This document shows positions 1 to 11,040 of a stretch of DNA of 64,000 bases, in pieces (position 1 is the first letter of the stretch; each line of letters starts with the position of its first letter). The stretch covers positions 744,001 to 808,000 of the forward strand of contig JARVLF010000010.1 in assembly GCA_030849465.1 (NCBI GenBank). The letters run 5' to 3'. Both the position numbers and the translations under genes were made by a program. Below the pieces are notes generated by a model. That model was not told the DNA's origin. It saw only the letters and a program-made list of their open reading frames with translations, and did not search any database. This DNA is from Moesziomyces globuligerus. Its lineage: Eukaryota > Basidiomycota > Ustilaginomycetes > Ustilaginales > Ustilaginaceae.

Positions 1-2270
1 GCAACCTCACAACACAGGTGCGATCGATTGCCACCGTGACCACCGCCGTCGCTCGCGGTGACCTCAGCAAGACCATCAACGTCGAGGTGCGTGGCGAATT
101 CCTCGACCTCAAGTTGACCGTCAACAACATGGTGGAATCTCTGCGTACCTTCTCGTTCGAGGTGACCCGAGTGGCCAAGGAGGTCGGTACCGAGGGCAAG
201 CTCGGCGGTCGAGCCACCGTGCTTGGCGTCGGCGGCACCTGGAAGGATCTTACCGACTCGGTCAACACCATGGCCGCCAACCTGACGCTCCAGGTGCGAG
301 CCATCGCGCACGCCACCACCGCCGTCGCGCGTGGTGACCTGACGCAGAAGGTGACCATCCCCGTGTCCGGCGAGATGCTCGACCTCGTCAACACCATCAA
401 CAACATGATTGAGCAGCTCAGCTTCTTCGCTTCCGAGGTGACGCGTGTCGCCCGCGAAGTGGGTACCGAGGGTAAGCTCGGTGTGCAGGCGCAGAAGAAG
501 GACATCGAGGGCACCTGGGGCGAGATCACGGACAACGTCAACATCATGGCCAACAACCTCACCTCGCAGGTGCGTGCCTTTGCCCAGATCACCGCCGCCG
601 CCACGGACGGCGACTTTACTCGTTTCGTCACCGTCGAGGCGTCCGGCGAGATGGACTCGCTCAAGACCAAGATCAACCAGATGGTATACAGTCTGCGCGA
701 CAGTATCCAGAAGAACACGGCGGCCAGAGAGGCGGCCGAATTGGCCAATCGCTCCAAGTCCGAATTCCTCGCCAACATGTCGCACGAGATCCGAACTCCC
801 ATGAACGGCATCATCGGCATGACTGCGCTCACGCTCGAGACCGAGCTCTCGCGATCGCAACGCGAGAACCTCGTCACGGTCTCCACGTTGGCAGGCAACT
901 TGCTGGCCATCATCGACGACATTCTCGATATCTCCAAGATCGAAGCAGGACGCATGAACGTCGAAGAGATCCCCTTCTCGCTCCGCGGCATCGTCTTCAG
1001 CGTGCTCAAGACGCTGTCCGTGCGTGCGACGCAGAAGAAGCTCAACCTCATGTACGAGGTGGCACCGGACTGCCCCGACCCGCTCATCGGCGACGCGCTC
1101 CGCCTCAAGCAGATCATCACCAACCTCATCGGAAACGCCGTCAAGTTCACGGATGCTGGTGGCCGCGTCGCGCTCAAGTGCAAGCTCTCCAAGATGGTCA
1201 ACGGCAACCAGGCCATGCTCGAGTTCTGCGCGTCCGACTCGGGAATCGGCATCAAGCAGGACAAGCTCGACGTCATCTTCGACACCTTCTGCCAGGCAGA
1301 CGGCTCCACCACGCGCAAGTACGGCGGCACAGGACTCGGTCTGTCGATCTCGCGTCGACTGGTCAACCTCATGGGCGGAGACTTGTGGGTGCGCAGCAAC
1401 TACGGCAAGGGCTCGGACTTCTTCTTCACCATGGTGGTCAAGCTCGACAAGATCTCGCCGGACCAGGTCAAGGAGAAGATCCGTCCGTACAACGGACGCA
1501 ACATCTTCTACCTCGACACGCTGCACGACCAGACGGGTGTGCAGGCCATGATCGAGGATCTCGGCCTCAAGCCCTTCACGGTGCACAGCGTCGACGAGGC
1601 CTCGCACCGCAAGCGCGGCATGCCGCGCATCGATGCCATCATCGCCGACTCGCTCGCCGTCGTCGAGGATCTGCGCAACGTCGAGCACCTGCGCTACATC
1701 CCCATCAACTTGGTGTCGCCAGCGCAGCTCACGCTCAACCTGACGTACTGCCTCGACCACGGCATCAGCTCGTACATCAACACGCCCACCTCGGTGGCGG
1801 ATCTGTACTACGCGCTGCTGCCCTCGCTAGAGAGTTCGGCGGCGACGCCGACCGAGGGCTCGAACGAGGTGACGTACGACATCCTGCTGGCGGAGGACAA
1901 CGTGGTGAACCAGAAGCTGGCGTGCAAGATCCTCACCAACCAAGGCCACAAGGTGGACGTGGTGGACAACGGACACCTGGCGGTGATGGCGGTCAAGAAG
2001 CGTCAGTACGACGTGATCCTCATGGACGTCAGCATGCCCGTCATGGGCGGCATCGAGGCGACCATGGCGATCCGCGAGTTTGAAAAGACGCTCGGCGACG
2101 AGCAGGTGCCGATCGTCGCGCTCACCGCGCACGCCATGCTGGGCGACAAGGAAAAGTGCCTCCAGGCCGGCATGTCGGCGTACGTCAGCAAGCCCATCCG
2201 CAGGGTCGAGCTCATCAGCACGCTCCACTCGTTGCTCAGCCAGAAGAAGAGCGTCGGCGGCCGCGCGTGA
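1..2270 (+). CDS. NIK1: Group III hybrid histidine kinase (Nik1/Os-1 type), 5' truncated
   Basis: The reading frame is open to the left window edge (codons start at base 3), so the N-terminus and the first HAMP units are missing; about 755 residues are visible. Repeated HAMP units, recognisable by the recurring TTAVARGDL and SGEM/RGEF motifs, fill roughly the first 230 residues. The phospho-acceptor domain follows with [12 protein letters not shown] (His codon 783-785), then the ATPase N box ([11 protein letters not shown]) and G box ([12 protein letters not shown]). The C-terminal receiver has [13 protein letters not shown] and the phospho-acceptor Asp in LMDVSMP (codon 2025-2027), with the conserved KP near the end. 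In fungi this family is a cytosolic osmosensor upstream of the HOG pathway and the target of phenylpyrrole and dicarboximide fungicides (family knowledge). The family identity is very clear; the symbol is by family resemblance. Confidence 0.96.
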   Translation, partial: NLTTQVRSIATVTTAVARGDLSKTINVEVRGEFLDLKLTVNNMVESLRTFSFEVTRVAKEVGTEGKLGGRATVLGVGGTWKDLTDSVNTMAANLTLQVRAIAHATTAVARGDLTQKVTIPVSGEMLDLVNTINNMIEQLSFFASEVTRVAREVGTEGKLGVQAQKKDIEGTWGEITDNVNIMANNLTSQVRAFAQITAAATDGDFTRFVTVEASGEMDSLKTKINQMVYSLRDSIQKNTAAREAAELANRSKSEFLANMSHEIRTPMNGIIGMTALTLETELSRSQRENLVTVSTLAGNLLAIIDDILDISKIEAGRMNVEEIPFSLRGIVFSVLKTLSVRATQKKLNLMYEVAPDCPDPLIGDALRLKQIITNLIGNAVKFTDAGGRVALKCKLSKMVNGNQAMLEFCASDSGIGIKQDKLDVIFDTFCQADGSTTRKYGGTGLGLSISRRLVNLMGGDLWVRSNYGKGSDFFFTMVVKLDKISPDQVKEKIRPYNGRNIFYLDTLHDQTGVQAMIEDLGLKPFTVHSVDEASHRKRGMPRIDAIIADSLAVVEDLRNVEHLRYIPINLVSPAQLTLNLTYCLDHGISSYINTPTSVADLYYALLPSLESSAATPTEGSNEVTYDILLAEDNVVNQKLACKILTNQGHKVDVVDNGHLAVMAVKKRQYDVILMDVSMPVMGGIEATMAIREFEKTLGDEQVPIVALTAHAMLGDKEKCLQAGMSAYVSKPIRRVELISTLHSLLSQKKSVGGRA

Positions 2271-2839
2271 GCGCAGCCACAATCATCATCACCAGCGGCC
2301 GGCAGAGGCCCGCGCGGCGATGCTCTGCCTTTCCCCCTTCTTCCCTTTTCCGCTCCCTTTCGAGCAGTGTAATCTCCCCGCTCCGAGACCCAGTTCCTGG
2401 TATTCTATAGTATTATATTCCGTCAGACACATAGCTCCTCGGGCTAGTTGGGCATCTCGGTGGCTCCAGGGTCGAGTGTGGAGAGAGGGGGAAGGATTCG
2501 GTGAGTGAGGAGGATGCGTGCCTGGCGAAGGACGTGCGGGGGCGATTGGCGTTGCGGGATCTACGCGGCTAGCGGCGGATGGCAAAGGATGTTCCGTAGG
2601 AAATAATTAATTGTTTGCTGCACCGCGGTACGGACTCGACAGTGGTGGAGATGGTGACGTAGACAATTGCATTGTGGTGGGGTGGTGACCACCAGCTCGG
2701 CTACGTTGCTAGGCTGGTTTCTTTTCTTGTATGGGTCGATTGGTTCATCCGGCCAACGACGGTGGTGGAGGGAAAAAGGGGGAAAATTAGGCGCTCGCAC
2801 TCTTGGAAGTGGCTGAACCCCATGACCCTGTTGCTCTGG

Positions 2840-3475
2840 GACGTGCCTGAACTAAGCGCGGTCACGCATGTGTTTGAGATCGCCTCGTCATCGTCGCAAT
2901 GATCCCGAACTGCCAATAAGGATAGTGGGGGGTAGGTCTCGGATCGACACGGCGTCTAAGTTACCGATGTCGGCAGGAAAAGCGGCTTTGATCGCATCAA
3001 TCCTCCACGGCTCGGAGATCCCTACCGAAGTCGCCGGCGTACGCCTTTGTCTCACTCCCACCTCGGCCCTGAATGTACCTGAACTAGCTGTGCACTGCAT
3101 AGACTTGATACGGTTCTGCCAAGAGGCTCGGGACGTCCTGCCGACATGGTAGGGCGAAAAGGCTTCTCAGATCGAAGCGGGTCTTTATGCGTACCCGAAG
3201 CAGCAGCGTAAATGGGCTTTGATCGCATCAAATGCGCCGCGCTCGTAGGTTTTACCGAAGTCGCCGGCAGACTTCCCCAGATTGGATCCATGTCCTCAAA
3301 GTGGCTGCACCTCTGCTGTCGTACAATACAGCATGTGCTTGGCATTGTTCGCTCGGCCGCTCTTCTGCGGAGGCGTTGCCGATGCTCGGATCGGTACGGA
3401 ACCTCTCGGGCCGGCGCTACTAGCGTCGATATGCCATCAAACACCAGCTTGGATCGCATGAAAAATTCCCCCACC
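2840..3475. repeat. Degenerate ~231-bp tandem repeat, about three copies
   Basis: GGCTTTGATCGCATCAA occurs at 2984-3000 and again at 3215-3231, and a near copy (GCTTGGATCGCATGAAA) starts at 3447, giving a spacing of 231 bp each time. TACCGAAGTCGCCGGC occurs at 3023-3038 and 3253-3268. Flanking words also recur at about the same spacing: CTCGGATCGA at 2938, CTCAGATCGA at 3166, CTCGGATCGG at 3385, and CCTGAACTA near 2847 and 3079. Copies are well diverged between these anchors, so this is an old duplication. Function is unknown. Confidence 0.65.
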
Positions 3476-4022
3476 ATCCCCGTTCCATCATCCCTCCTTC
3501 AGCCATGCTCCCCCCTTCGAGCCACACCGTGAGGAGACACGGTGGATGCTGATGGGCTTGGAGAGATCTCCGACCCTGCAGACATCTCTGCCTGCCGTAC
3601 TGAAATCGACAGCGTCCAACACCATCGCTTTGCCTGCGTCTCGATCTGCGCAGTCCGTCTGTCAGCTAGTTCACACGCTAGCATTCTTCGTTTTTTTTTT
3701 CATGCCGAATCATTGTTCTCACACTAGCTTCGCGAGAGCTTCAACCGTATGAATGCGACCTGCGCCATGTCTCAATGCAGTTATCCGCTTACGGCATGGT
3801 CCTGTCTTGGGCGTAGGACGGTAGGCTCGGAAATTCCATATCCCGTCTGGCACACCGCGTTGTCAGAGCGGCTCATGGTGGATTCGTGTTGCGGAGGGTC
3901 ATGTTGAGCCCGTGTTGCGGATGAGGGTGGAAGGAAACGCTCCCGAAGATCCGTGTCTCCAAAGCAGTGACTTGGAGCATTGCTCAACAAGGACGAGGCG
4001 CGGAACGATCCTGCTCGATAGG

Positions 4023-4028
4023 TATAAA
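4023..4028 (+). promoter_or_regulatory. TATA box for the gene at 4172
   Basis: TATAAA lies in GGTATAAATG, 144-149 bp upstream of the ATG at 4172. It supports that ATG over the internal one at 4409, but the promoter is inferred only from motif and position. Confidence 0.5.
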
Positions 4029-4171
4029 TGCTTGATTGTGCTGCCGTTCCAATCCCCCATCCAAAGCCATCCAGCCTTCCATCGCACAGCAAGTACCTAG
4101 GACCATACGCACGCGATCTCCCAAAACGAGCAAAGCAGCGGAGCTTTCCAAGCCTCAAGCCATAAGCCATC

Positions 4172-5266
4172 ATGACCGAAGCCTACTGCTTTGCCGGAAC
4201 GGCGGATCTGCTGCGAAACTGCTGCAGCAGCCCTCAGCAGTACCTGGGCGGCTACCGGTGCGAGTTTAGCAGCGCGCAGGGTGTGACGCAGTGTCTGCAG
4301 ACGACGTCGAACAAGACGGGCTCCGACGTGGGTCTGGCGTGCTCGTCGAGCACCCCGAGCGGCAAAGCCCCGTCGAGCGCGCGTCGATCGGGCAGCCTCT
4401 CTGCGGCGATGATGTGGCTGCTGGTCTTGATGCAGCTCATCGCTGGGGCGACTTCGACGGCGATCAGGAAGCGGGATGACGCCCCGGTGCCGCTGCTCGA
4501 CATCGGGTACTATTCGGACCAGAACTGCCAGAATCTGGTCAAGACGGTCACATACCAGTGGACACCCTCGATCGGGGCGATCGAGTGTGGCTATCACGGC
4601 TGTGCACCGGCGCGGCTGCCGGAGCAGGCATCCGTGTTTGCCAAAGCAGGCAAGGTGTACGAATCGCAGTGGCCGAATGTGCAGGTCGTCCTGACGCGAG
4701 ACCAGGTGTGTCCGCCTACCAATGCGAATGCGGTGATTGCCGCCATCACCGGTGGCAAGCCGGCCTGCCTCCAGATCGAGGGCATCACGGGCCAGGAAGG
4801 TGCTTCCATCTACCCTTGCAACGACGGTCCTCTCTCGCGTCGTGCTCTGGCCAAACGTGCAAGCTGCTCTGGCTTCCGCATCGACAGTCAGCAAGACACC
4901 TACTCGGCATCGGCCCAGATCTCGTCGGTCGTCAATTGCCAGAACTCGGCCGCTCCTTGCGTCATCACCGAATCCGTCCAGCACACGACCACCATCGAGT
5001 CCAGCTTCAGCCTCGATGCCGGTGACAAGGTCGGAGGCGTCAACATCGGAGCGAGCTTCGGCAGCTCCTACTCCGAGTCCACCTCGACCACCATCCAGCA
5101 GTCGTACTCGGTTCCCGTCAACCAGGAGGGCTACCTCACCGCTTACGCCCAGGCTACCCTCTTCAAAGGCGCCTTCACCGGCTGCGGTGGCGACGACCAG
5201 CCCGGAGAGGCCCTCGTCCTCAAGGACCGTCCCCCTATCTACCAGGTCGTCATCACCAACGCCTAG
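4172..5266 (+). CDS. Unnamed secreted or membrane protein with aerolysin-like low-complexity region
   Basis: An intron-free 364-residue frame that I cannot assign to a named family. Residues 1-79 are Cys-rich (YC, NCC, YRC, QC) and end Ser/Arg-rich. Residues 80-97 (MMWLLVLMQLIAGATSTA) look exactly like a signal peptide and are followed by IRKRDD, a possible Kex2 site. The ATG at 4409 is therefore an alternative start giving a secreted protein of about 285 residues. Otherwise the segment would be an internal membrane anchor, or the tail of a short GPI-type protein. The C-terminal third (about 265-345) alternates Ser/Thr with hydrophobic residues and Gly, flanked by Cys, and resembles the beta-hairpin segments of aerolysin-fold proteins. 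That resemblance is weak, and pore formation is not shown. It is convergent with the GH31 gene. Confidence 0.7.
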   Translation: MTEAYCFAGTADLLRNCCSSPQQYLGGYRCEFSSAQGVTQCLQTTSNKTGSDVGLACSSSTPSGKAPSSARRSGSLSAAMMWLLVLMQLIAGATSTAIRKRDDAPVPLLDIGYYSDQNCQNLVKTVTYQWTPSIGAIECGYHGCAPARLPEQASVFAKAGKVYESQWPNVQVVLTRDQVCPPTNANAVIAAITGGKPACLQIEGITGQEGASIYPCNDGPLSRRALAKRASCSGFRIDSQQDTYSASAQISSVVNCQNSAAPCVITESVQHTTTIESSFSLDAGDKVGGVNIGASFGSSYSESTSTTIQQSYSVPVNQEGYLTAYAQATLFKGAFTGCGGDDQPGEALVLKDRPPIYQVVITNA

Positions 5267-5762
5267 TCGCCTCGCACCATCCACAAATGCCCCCTCAATC
5301 GCTTCGACTTGCGCTCTCCTTCTGCTTCATTTCTTTCCATTCCTTTCTTGGTTGCCGTGTGCCGTCGCCACACGTTTCACACGGACGCTGTGGCCGATCG
5401 TGCTTGCCTTCCGACGCGACCACTTAAGCTTTTTTATCACAGACCGTTGATCGAATTTGACCTCGTTTGCCACGCGGAGCTGTGCTTGCGCAAGACGTCG
5501 GACGCTTCGCGTCAGCGCTGTCTGCAGAGTCCCAGAAGCTAGAGAAGCGATAAAGGCGCAGGCTACCATTGAGCGAAGCACGTCGGTCGGCAGGTACAGC
5601 ACGTGGGCAGTCGAGCGTCTGCCGCGCGTCTGCCTCAGCCATGGCGTCGGAACATGCGCTTGAGCAAATCCTTCACACACGCCGCGTCGAGCTCAGTGGT
5701 CGAGTGGGCACTTGGAATTGGTTTTGATTCTGCGCTGAGCGCGGAGGGGGTGGGATGTGCGC
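5267..5762. other. Convergent 3' intergenic spacer
   Basis: This 496-bp spacer lies between two converging genes and should hold both 3' UTRs and polyadenylation sites. I see no gene or clear repeat. Confidence 0.6.
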
Positions 5763-8700
5763 TCAGGACCAGGAGAGGGACCAGTTGGAGTTGAGGTCCG
5801 CGTTGTTCATGGTGACGTTGAGAGCGCCAATGGCCTCGTTGTACGTCCACTCGGTGTCGCCACCGCCCACTCGGACCTGGCTGGGCTTGGAGCTCACGTC
5901 GAGCACGACAACGTAGGCGAGGGTCTGGTTGACCTTGAAGTCGCCCTGGAGGCTTCCGTCTACCTTGCGGTCGTGTGCGGTGATGGCGAGGGTCGAGTTG
6001 GGCGCCGGAGCGGGCGTTGTACCGTCGTCGAGGTAGAACGACTGCTTGGCCATGCCGTTGTCGTCCAAGTTGACCACGAGTGCGTAAGGCGACTGGGCGG
6101 TCTCGTAGACCGTGTAACCGGGCTGCGAGTGCGTCAGCAGCGCCCGACCTGGACGAAGGTGGACGTTGATGGTCGAAAGAGGAGCTGGGACGGTGACGTT
6201 CTTGTTGTACTCGACCTCGAGCGGTTGGTAGGAGAAGATGTTTCGCCACTTGCCGCCTGCGTTGGGGAAGAGCGCCTTGATCTCGGTCACGTTGGGCTCG
6301 AGGACGGGCGAGACGAGCAGATCGTCACCAAAGAGGAACTGGTGCGCAAAGTCCTTGGTCTGTTCAAAGACCTCCTGGAACTCGTACCAGAGCGCTCGGA
6401 CCGCGGGTTCGCCCGACTGGGCCGACTTGGCCATGTGCGAGTAGAGCGAGGGGAGGATCTCGTAGCGCTTGCCGATGGCGATGCGCGAGGCGTTGGCGAC
6501 CGAATCCCAGCGGAAGGGTTCCTGGGCGATGGCGCCGATCGTGTTGTGGTTGCGCATAAACGGCAGGAAGGCACCGAGCATCATCCAGCGATTGCACAGC
6601 TCCTCGTCCGAGTTGCGGTTGAAGCCGCAGATGTCGGCACCGATGAGGTGGATGCCAAAGATCTGGAATTGCAGCACGCCGTCGATGCTCTGCGCCATAC
6701 CCGCACCTGCCTTGTACGCCTCCTCGCCGGGAAGGATGGTCCAGAGCGCGTAGTTGTCGCCGAGCCAGTGGCCCGTAAACTTGCCCGCACCCGGGTAGGT
6801 GGAGCGCGAGATGAGGAACGGTCGCTCGTCGGGACGGATCTCACGGAGGGCGTTGTAGAAGTGCTGCTCCTCGAGCGTACCGTCGAGGTTGTGCACATCG
6901 TAGAAGGCGCGCTCACCATCGACGCCGACCGCATCCATGGCGATCGTCTTCTTGTCCAGGTTGACGTTGAGCGGCATCTCGCTCGAGTGGATGCCATTGT
7001 GGATGGCGTACGGCGGGTTGGAAAGGTACCTCTGCGAGGCATTCGCGTACTGGTACTGCGGGTCGTTGGGTCCGTACTTGCCCTCGCCCTGATCGTCGGC
7101 GCGCTTGACGAGCACGTCGTGCTCGCGCGAGAGCACCGCACGACGCTGCTGCTGCGAGTTGTCGTTGTTCTGCACGGGCCCCTGCTGGAAGGTATACGTA
7201 CCATTCACCGTGATGTTGCCCGAGGTGCCCCAGGTGAGGTTGTTGTAGCCCTGCGGCCAGCCGGTGACGCTGGTAGCCGCCGTGTAGGCGGGCGTGTCCG
7301 AGAGGTTGGTCTCGGCACCGGCGGCGTTGCCAATGACGAAGCTCGAGGGCTCGTTCATGTCGAGCCAGATGCCGGAAAAGTCGACGATCTCGCTAAAGTT
7401 GCGGATGGCCTCGGTCCACCACTTGCCTGCGTTCTCCGCCTGCTGGTCGACAAAGCTCGTGTAGCCGGGCCAGACTTCGCCGATGTACTCGGTTCCGTTG
7501 CGGTTCTTGACAAAGACATCGAGCTCATCACCTCGGGTGCCTGGGTAGAACATGTCGGAGTCGTTGGTGGGAGCCTTGGGGATGGCCATGTCGATGATGG
7601 GGATGTAGTGCTGGTGGTTGTCCTTGAGTCGCTTGATCATAGCCGCGAATTCGTCCTTGGGGAAGCGCTCGGGATCGGTGGTGAAGTCGCGGAAGCCCTG
7701 CATGTAGTCGATGTCGTTCCACTGCACCTCGAGCGGGATGTTTGCTTGGCGCATCTGGTCGACGATCTTCTGCGTGTCCGAGACGTTGGAGTAGCCCCAC
7801 CTGCAGAGGTGGAAGCCGTAGGACCAGTACGGGTGGATGACCGGGTTGCCGATAAAGTTGACGTACTGCTGGATGGCCGTGTTGGGGCTGTTGTTGGTCG
7901 TGTTGGACGACTGCGTCGCCTGGTCGCCCGAGAAGAAGCGGAAGTCGAGCGTGCCGCCGATGGCGCGGTACTGGATGACGCCTCGGCGCAGGAGCACGTC
8001 CATGCCCGCCGTGTTCTGGAGGTAAACCGAGTGCGTACGAAGCTTGCCGTCGCTGCCGCGGCGCGCTTCGGTGTAGATCGGGTGGTAGCCGTACATGTTT
8101 GAGTCGACGGGCGTGCCCGCATCGAGCGTGAAGAAAGGCTGAAGCGTCTCGTCCGGGTTTCTCCTGAAGCTACCGGTCACGTACTCTCCAAGACCGTAGA
8201 TGTTGGCACCCTCCGGCAGCGCGGACGAGAGCTGGAGATACTGGTTCTCAAAGACCATCTCGTGCTTGGGCATAGCCGTCGAGTTGCGCTTGGTGTCGGA
8301 CGAGACGTTGTTGATGCCGCTGTCGTAGGTGGGGATCTTGTCGGCGCGTGTATCAAAGATGACATCGCCCGACTCCTTGCGGGCGATCCAGAAGGCCCAG
8401 CCGGAGCCTTCTGGCTGGGTGCCGTTCTCGGCGGTGTGGTGGAAGACGAGGTCGCTCTCGTCGGCGGTAGCGCCATCCTGGATCTGGCTGGGGTCGTCGG
8501 CGGGACGGTCGAAGATGAGACCGTTGGGCAGCTGGTACTGCTGCCTGTCCGAGTCGTAGATGTGCACGTGGAGCTGGTGCTTCTTCTCATAGACGACCGA
8601 GAGCGTGAGGTTGGCAATGTCGACGCCGTAGGCATTGCAGGCGTCGCCGGCCAGCGCGAGCTGGGCGGTGAAGCCGTGCTGGGCCTTTTTGGGCTCTCCG

Positions 8701-8897
8701 ACGATCTGGTAGCCGGGACACTTGGTGACGTCGAACGAGGGCGATATGGCCGAGGCGTTGGCGTCTGCGCGCGCCTGGAGGATGTTGGTCTCCAGCTGGT
8801 GCTCCCACACGGACGAGGGGAGCGCCACAGCCGAGGAGAGCGTGGTGAGCAAGCCGGCCAGCAAAGGCGTCAGCGAAGCCGCCTTGATGGACCGCAT
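5763..8897 (-). CDS. Secreted GH31 alpha-glucosidase
   Basis: A 1044-residue intron-free gene. The start at 8897 gives a clear signal peptide: MRSIKA, then a Leu/Ala-rich core up to about residue 25. The GH31 catalytic nucleophile motif WLDMNEPSS is present (Asp near residue 513). The second signature, TGHWLGDN, has the acid/base Asp near residue 714. GADICGFN and MRNHN are also typical of the family. Length and layout match fungal extracellular alpha-glucosidases (EC 3.2.1.20), which release glucose from the non-reducing ends of maltose, malto-oligosaccharides or starch. Many N-x-S/T sites fit secretion. A TATA-like element lies about 80 bp upstream. Substrate preference (maltose, isomaltose or sucrose) cannot be read from the sequence. 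Confidence 0.95.
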   Translation of the reverse strand: MRSIKAASLTPLLAGLLTTLSSAVALPSSVWEHQLETNILQARADANASAISPSFDVTKCPGYQIVGEPKKAQHGFTAQLALAGDACNAYGVDIANLTLSVVYEKKHQLHVHIYDSDRQQYQLPNGLIFDRPADDPSQIQDGATADESDLVFHHTAENGTQPEGSGWAFWIARKESGDVIFDTRADKIPTYDSGINNVSSDTKRNSTAMPKHEMVFENQYLQLSSALPEGANIYGLGEYVTGSFRRNPDETLQPFFTLDAGTPVDSNMYGYHPIYTEARRGSDGKLRTHSVYLQNTAGMDVLLRRGVIQYRAIGGTLDFRFFSGDQATQSSNTTNNSPNTAIQQYVNFIGNPVIHPYWSYGFHLCRWGYSNVSDTQKIVDQMRQANIPLEVQWNDIDYMQGFRDFTTDPERFPKDEFAAMIKRLKDNHQHYIPIIDMAIPKAPTNDSDMFYPGTRGDELDVFVKNRNGTEYIGEVWPGYTSFVDQQAENAGKWWTEAIRNFSEIVDFSGIWLDMNEPSSFVIGNAAGAETNLSDTPAYTAATSVTGWPQGYNNLTWGTSGNITVNGTYTFQQGPVQNNDNSQQQRRAVLSREHDVLVKRADDQGEGKYGPNDPQYQYANASQRYLSNPPYAIHNGIHSSEMPLNVNLDKKTIAMDAVGVDGERAFYDVHNLDGTLEEQHFYNALREIRPDERPFLISRSTYPGAGKFTGHWLGDNYALWTILPGEEAYKAGAGMAQSIDGVLQFQIFGIHLIGADICGFNRNSDEELCNRWMMLGAFLPFMRNHNTIGAIAQEPFRWDSVANASRIAIGKRYEILPSLYSHMAKSAQSGEPAVRALWYEFQEVFEQTKDFAHQFLFGDDLLVSPVLEPNVTEIKALFPNAGGKWRNIFSYQPLEVEYNKNVTVPAPLSTINVHLRPGRALLTHSQPGYTVYETAQSPYALVVNLDDNGMAKQSFYLDDGTTPAPAPNSTLAITAHDRKVDGSLQGDFKVNQTLAYVVVLDVSSKPSQVRVGGGDTEWTYNEAIGALNVTMNNADLNSNWSLSWS

Positions 8898-8971
8898 CTT
8901 GAAGTTGTTGTAGGGTGAGCCTTGCGATTGTTGGATGAGATATGAAGTTCACGAGGCAGGACGGGTGGATC

Positions 8972-8979
8972 TATATATG
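8972..8979 (-). promoter_or_regulatory. TATA box for the GH31 gene
   Basis: TATATA on the minus strand (CCATATATAG) lies about 75-82 bp upstream of the GH31 ATG at 8897. Confidence 0.5.
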
Positions 8980-10850
8980 GATGTGAGCAAGGTCGCTGGG
9001 GGGAGAGCTCCCCCACAGGGCCGATGTGCACTGTTCGGCAGTACAAGCGCCGCTGCGGGGAGGCTGCCCCGGATCAGAAGTGGAAGAAGCACGGAGCGGG
9101 GCTCCAGAACCGAGCGGGCTCGTTCAAAGTGCGGCTGTTGACACGGAGCGATGCATCTCGGCGAGATTTTTTTTGCAGCAAGAGCTTGACGACTTTTCCC
9201 CCACGGCGACAACACAAAGCATGGGTGCGTGTTCGTGCGCGAGTGTACAGTAAGTGTGTGTGTGGCCAGGCGATCGGCTGCTTAGGCGAGGGGAGCGTGC
9301 GCGAACAGCTGGAGGCCGGAGGACGTTTGCTTTGGCCTTCAGCAAAGCCGCCGGAGCGGTACAAGGGCCCGGTGTCGGCGGCTACTGAGTGCGGAAGGAT
9401 GCGATGCGAGATGCACCGAGAGCGGACGCAGACGAGTTGCATACTCGAGCGAGATCGGCAGAGCGTGCGTGGGCTTGTGTGAGAGGGTGTGGTTGGAATG
9501 CGCATCTCGCCTTACTTGGCAGCCGAAGGCAGAGTGGAAATGCAGCCTGCCGTCATACAAGCGGGGTTCCATTTTTTTCTACTTTTCATTTTGGCCAATT
9601 CTCCGCGGGCGCAGAAGACGTTCCGCAGCGGTGCATTCCCACTCGTGCATCCGACTCGCACCCGCGCACACACACGGGTCGGCGCATCGATACCCGACTC
9701 ATCTCGACCAAGAACGACATGTACTTGGCAGCCTTAGGCCCAGGCAGAGGCTCGAACAGGGAGAGCGTGGTCGCAGCCCTGGTCTTTGGTGCGCACGCTG
9801 GAGCACAAAAGAAGGCCCCAGCTTGCCGGCTGTGAGGGACGCGTGCCAAAAATCCCCCCTTCTCCGCTGCACACCGCTACGACCGACGGCGAGTTGCCAT
9901 GCTCGGCGGAACCCGAAGGTCGAAGAGCCGGATCGACCGGAGGCAACGGAGAGATCTCGGAGAGATTCAAGCTGGGCTAGCAGAGCCGGTTTGGCGGTTA
10001 CGCCGGGTTGCGGAGCATCCGGGGCGCCCGTCGGCAACATTCTGGTTTGATCGATTGCAACGTTTGGCCATAGGGAATGTCGGCAATGCAGGCCAGCCTT
10101 GCACCACGCGGTCTTGCAACTCGCACCGAAAAGCCTCCTAGCGAGCTCGGCAGCTGGGCCGGCTGGGGTGGGCAAGCGATGCGCAGGCCAAGCGAAGCCT
10201 AAGCGAATCCGCGCAAACCACGGCTGCTCAGCCCGATACCCGGAGTTGTTCTCCGTCTCCGTCTGTTAAGCCTCTGATGGCAATGGCGCTGTTACTTACG
10301 CGGCGTAACAGCCTTTCTCTCAAAAATAGCGCTGAACCGGGCCCGCATGCATTTCAGGTCCGATCTGAAATAGGCAAGACAGGGGCAGCCTGCACACGGC
10401 CATGCTCTGCGCTCGCATCGAAGCCTGCTTTCGTCCGCCCACCTCCTCGCTCGCTGACATGCTCAGTCTGCAATCAGGATGATGACGCACCAAGTGGGCT
10501 GGGCGAGATGAAGCTGAACTGGTCCCTCGACCTGGATCTCGTCAGGTAACTTAGATCGACTTTGCGGGCGGGCGGGGGGCTGTAGAAGACGCGTGGACGT
10601 GCATGCAGGCAAGTGTTGGTCTCAGCTCCACTTGGAGAGAGCGAGGCGCGCGCGCGCTCTTCGAGGGGGGCGAAAAAGGGGCAAGGCCGACTGCGGTTGT
10701 GCTTGTGCATCGCTCAGGGTCCGGTGCAGGCGCGGGCGTGCAGACGAGTTGAATTTCTAGTCTCTCGATGCGTTGCGTGGCTCCTATTTGCTGCTTGTGG
10801 TGCTTGGCTGCGTTGGACAACCGAGTTGCCCCTCTTTCTCGGCCTCCCCG

Positions 10851-10886
10851 CTGTTGGAGCTGTTGGAGCTGTTGGAGCTGTTGGAC
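10851..10886. repeat. 9-bp tandem repeat, four copies
   Basis: CTGTTGGAG is repeated at 10851, 10860 and 10869, with a last near copy (CTGTTGGAC) at 10878. It lies about 155 bp upstream of the NDR kinase ATG, probably in the promoter or leader. Confidence 0.8.
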
Positions 10887-11040
10887 AGCGCAGCTCCACT
10901 AAACACACACCCGCTCCGGCAGCCATCATCCCTCCGTCTCGCTCGTCTTCACCGATCCACCATCCGCAATCGTCCTTTCGCTGGTCACCTCTATCCCACC
11001 AACCACTCGCTCGCCTCAACTACACACTCTCGCTGCCGTC

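Larger units (their letters stand above)
2271..4171. other. Gene-free stretch with degenerate tandem repeat and promoter
   Basis: No convincing gene is visible in these 1.9 kb. The left part is the presumed 3' UTR of the histidine kinase. From about 2840 to 3475 there is a diverged tandem repeat with a period near 231 bp (separate entry). The right end carries the TATA element and leader of the gene starting at 4172. Short open frames here lack family motifs. Confidence 0.6.
8898..11040. other. Divergent promoter region, GH31 / NDR kinase
   Basis: A 2.1-kb region between divergent genes without a convincing gene. It holds the GH31 TATA box on the left, a 9-bp tandem repeat at 10851-10886, and a C/T-rich leader with many CTCGC and CCATC words at about 10900-11040, typical of fungal 5' UTRs. 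Several short overlapping open frames show no family motif. Confidence 0.55.

Noticed and set aside
5757..8102. 781-residue plus-strand open frame
   Set aside because: It is antisense to the GH31 gene, whose catalytic motifs and signal peptide are clear; the Val/Asp/Arg-rich composition is the typical mirror of GC-rich codons.
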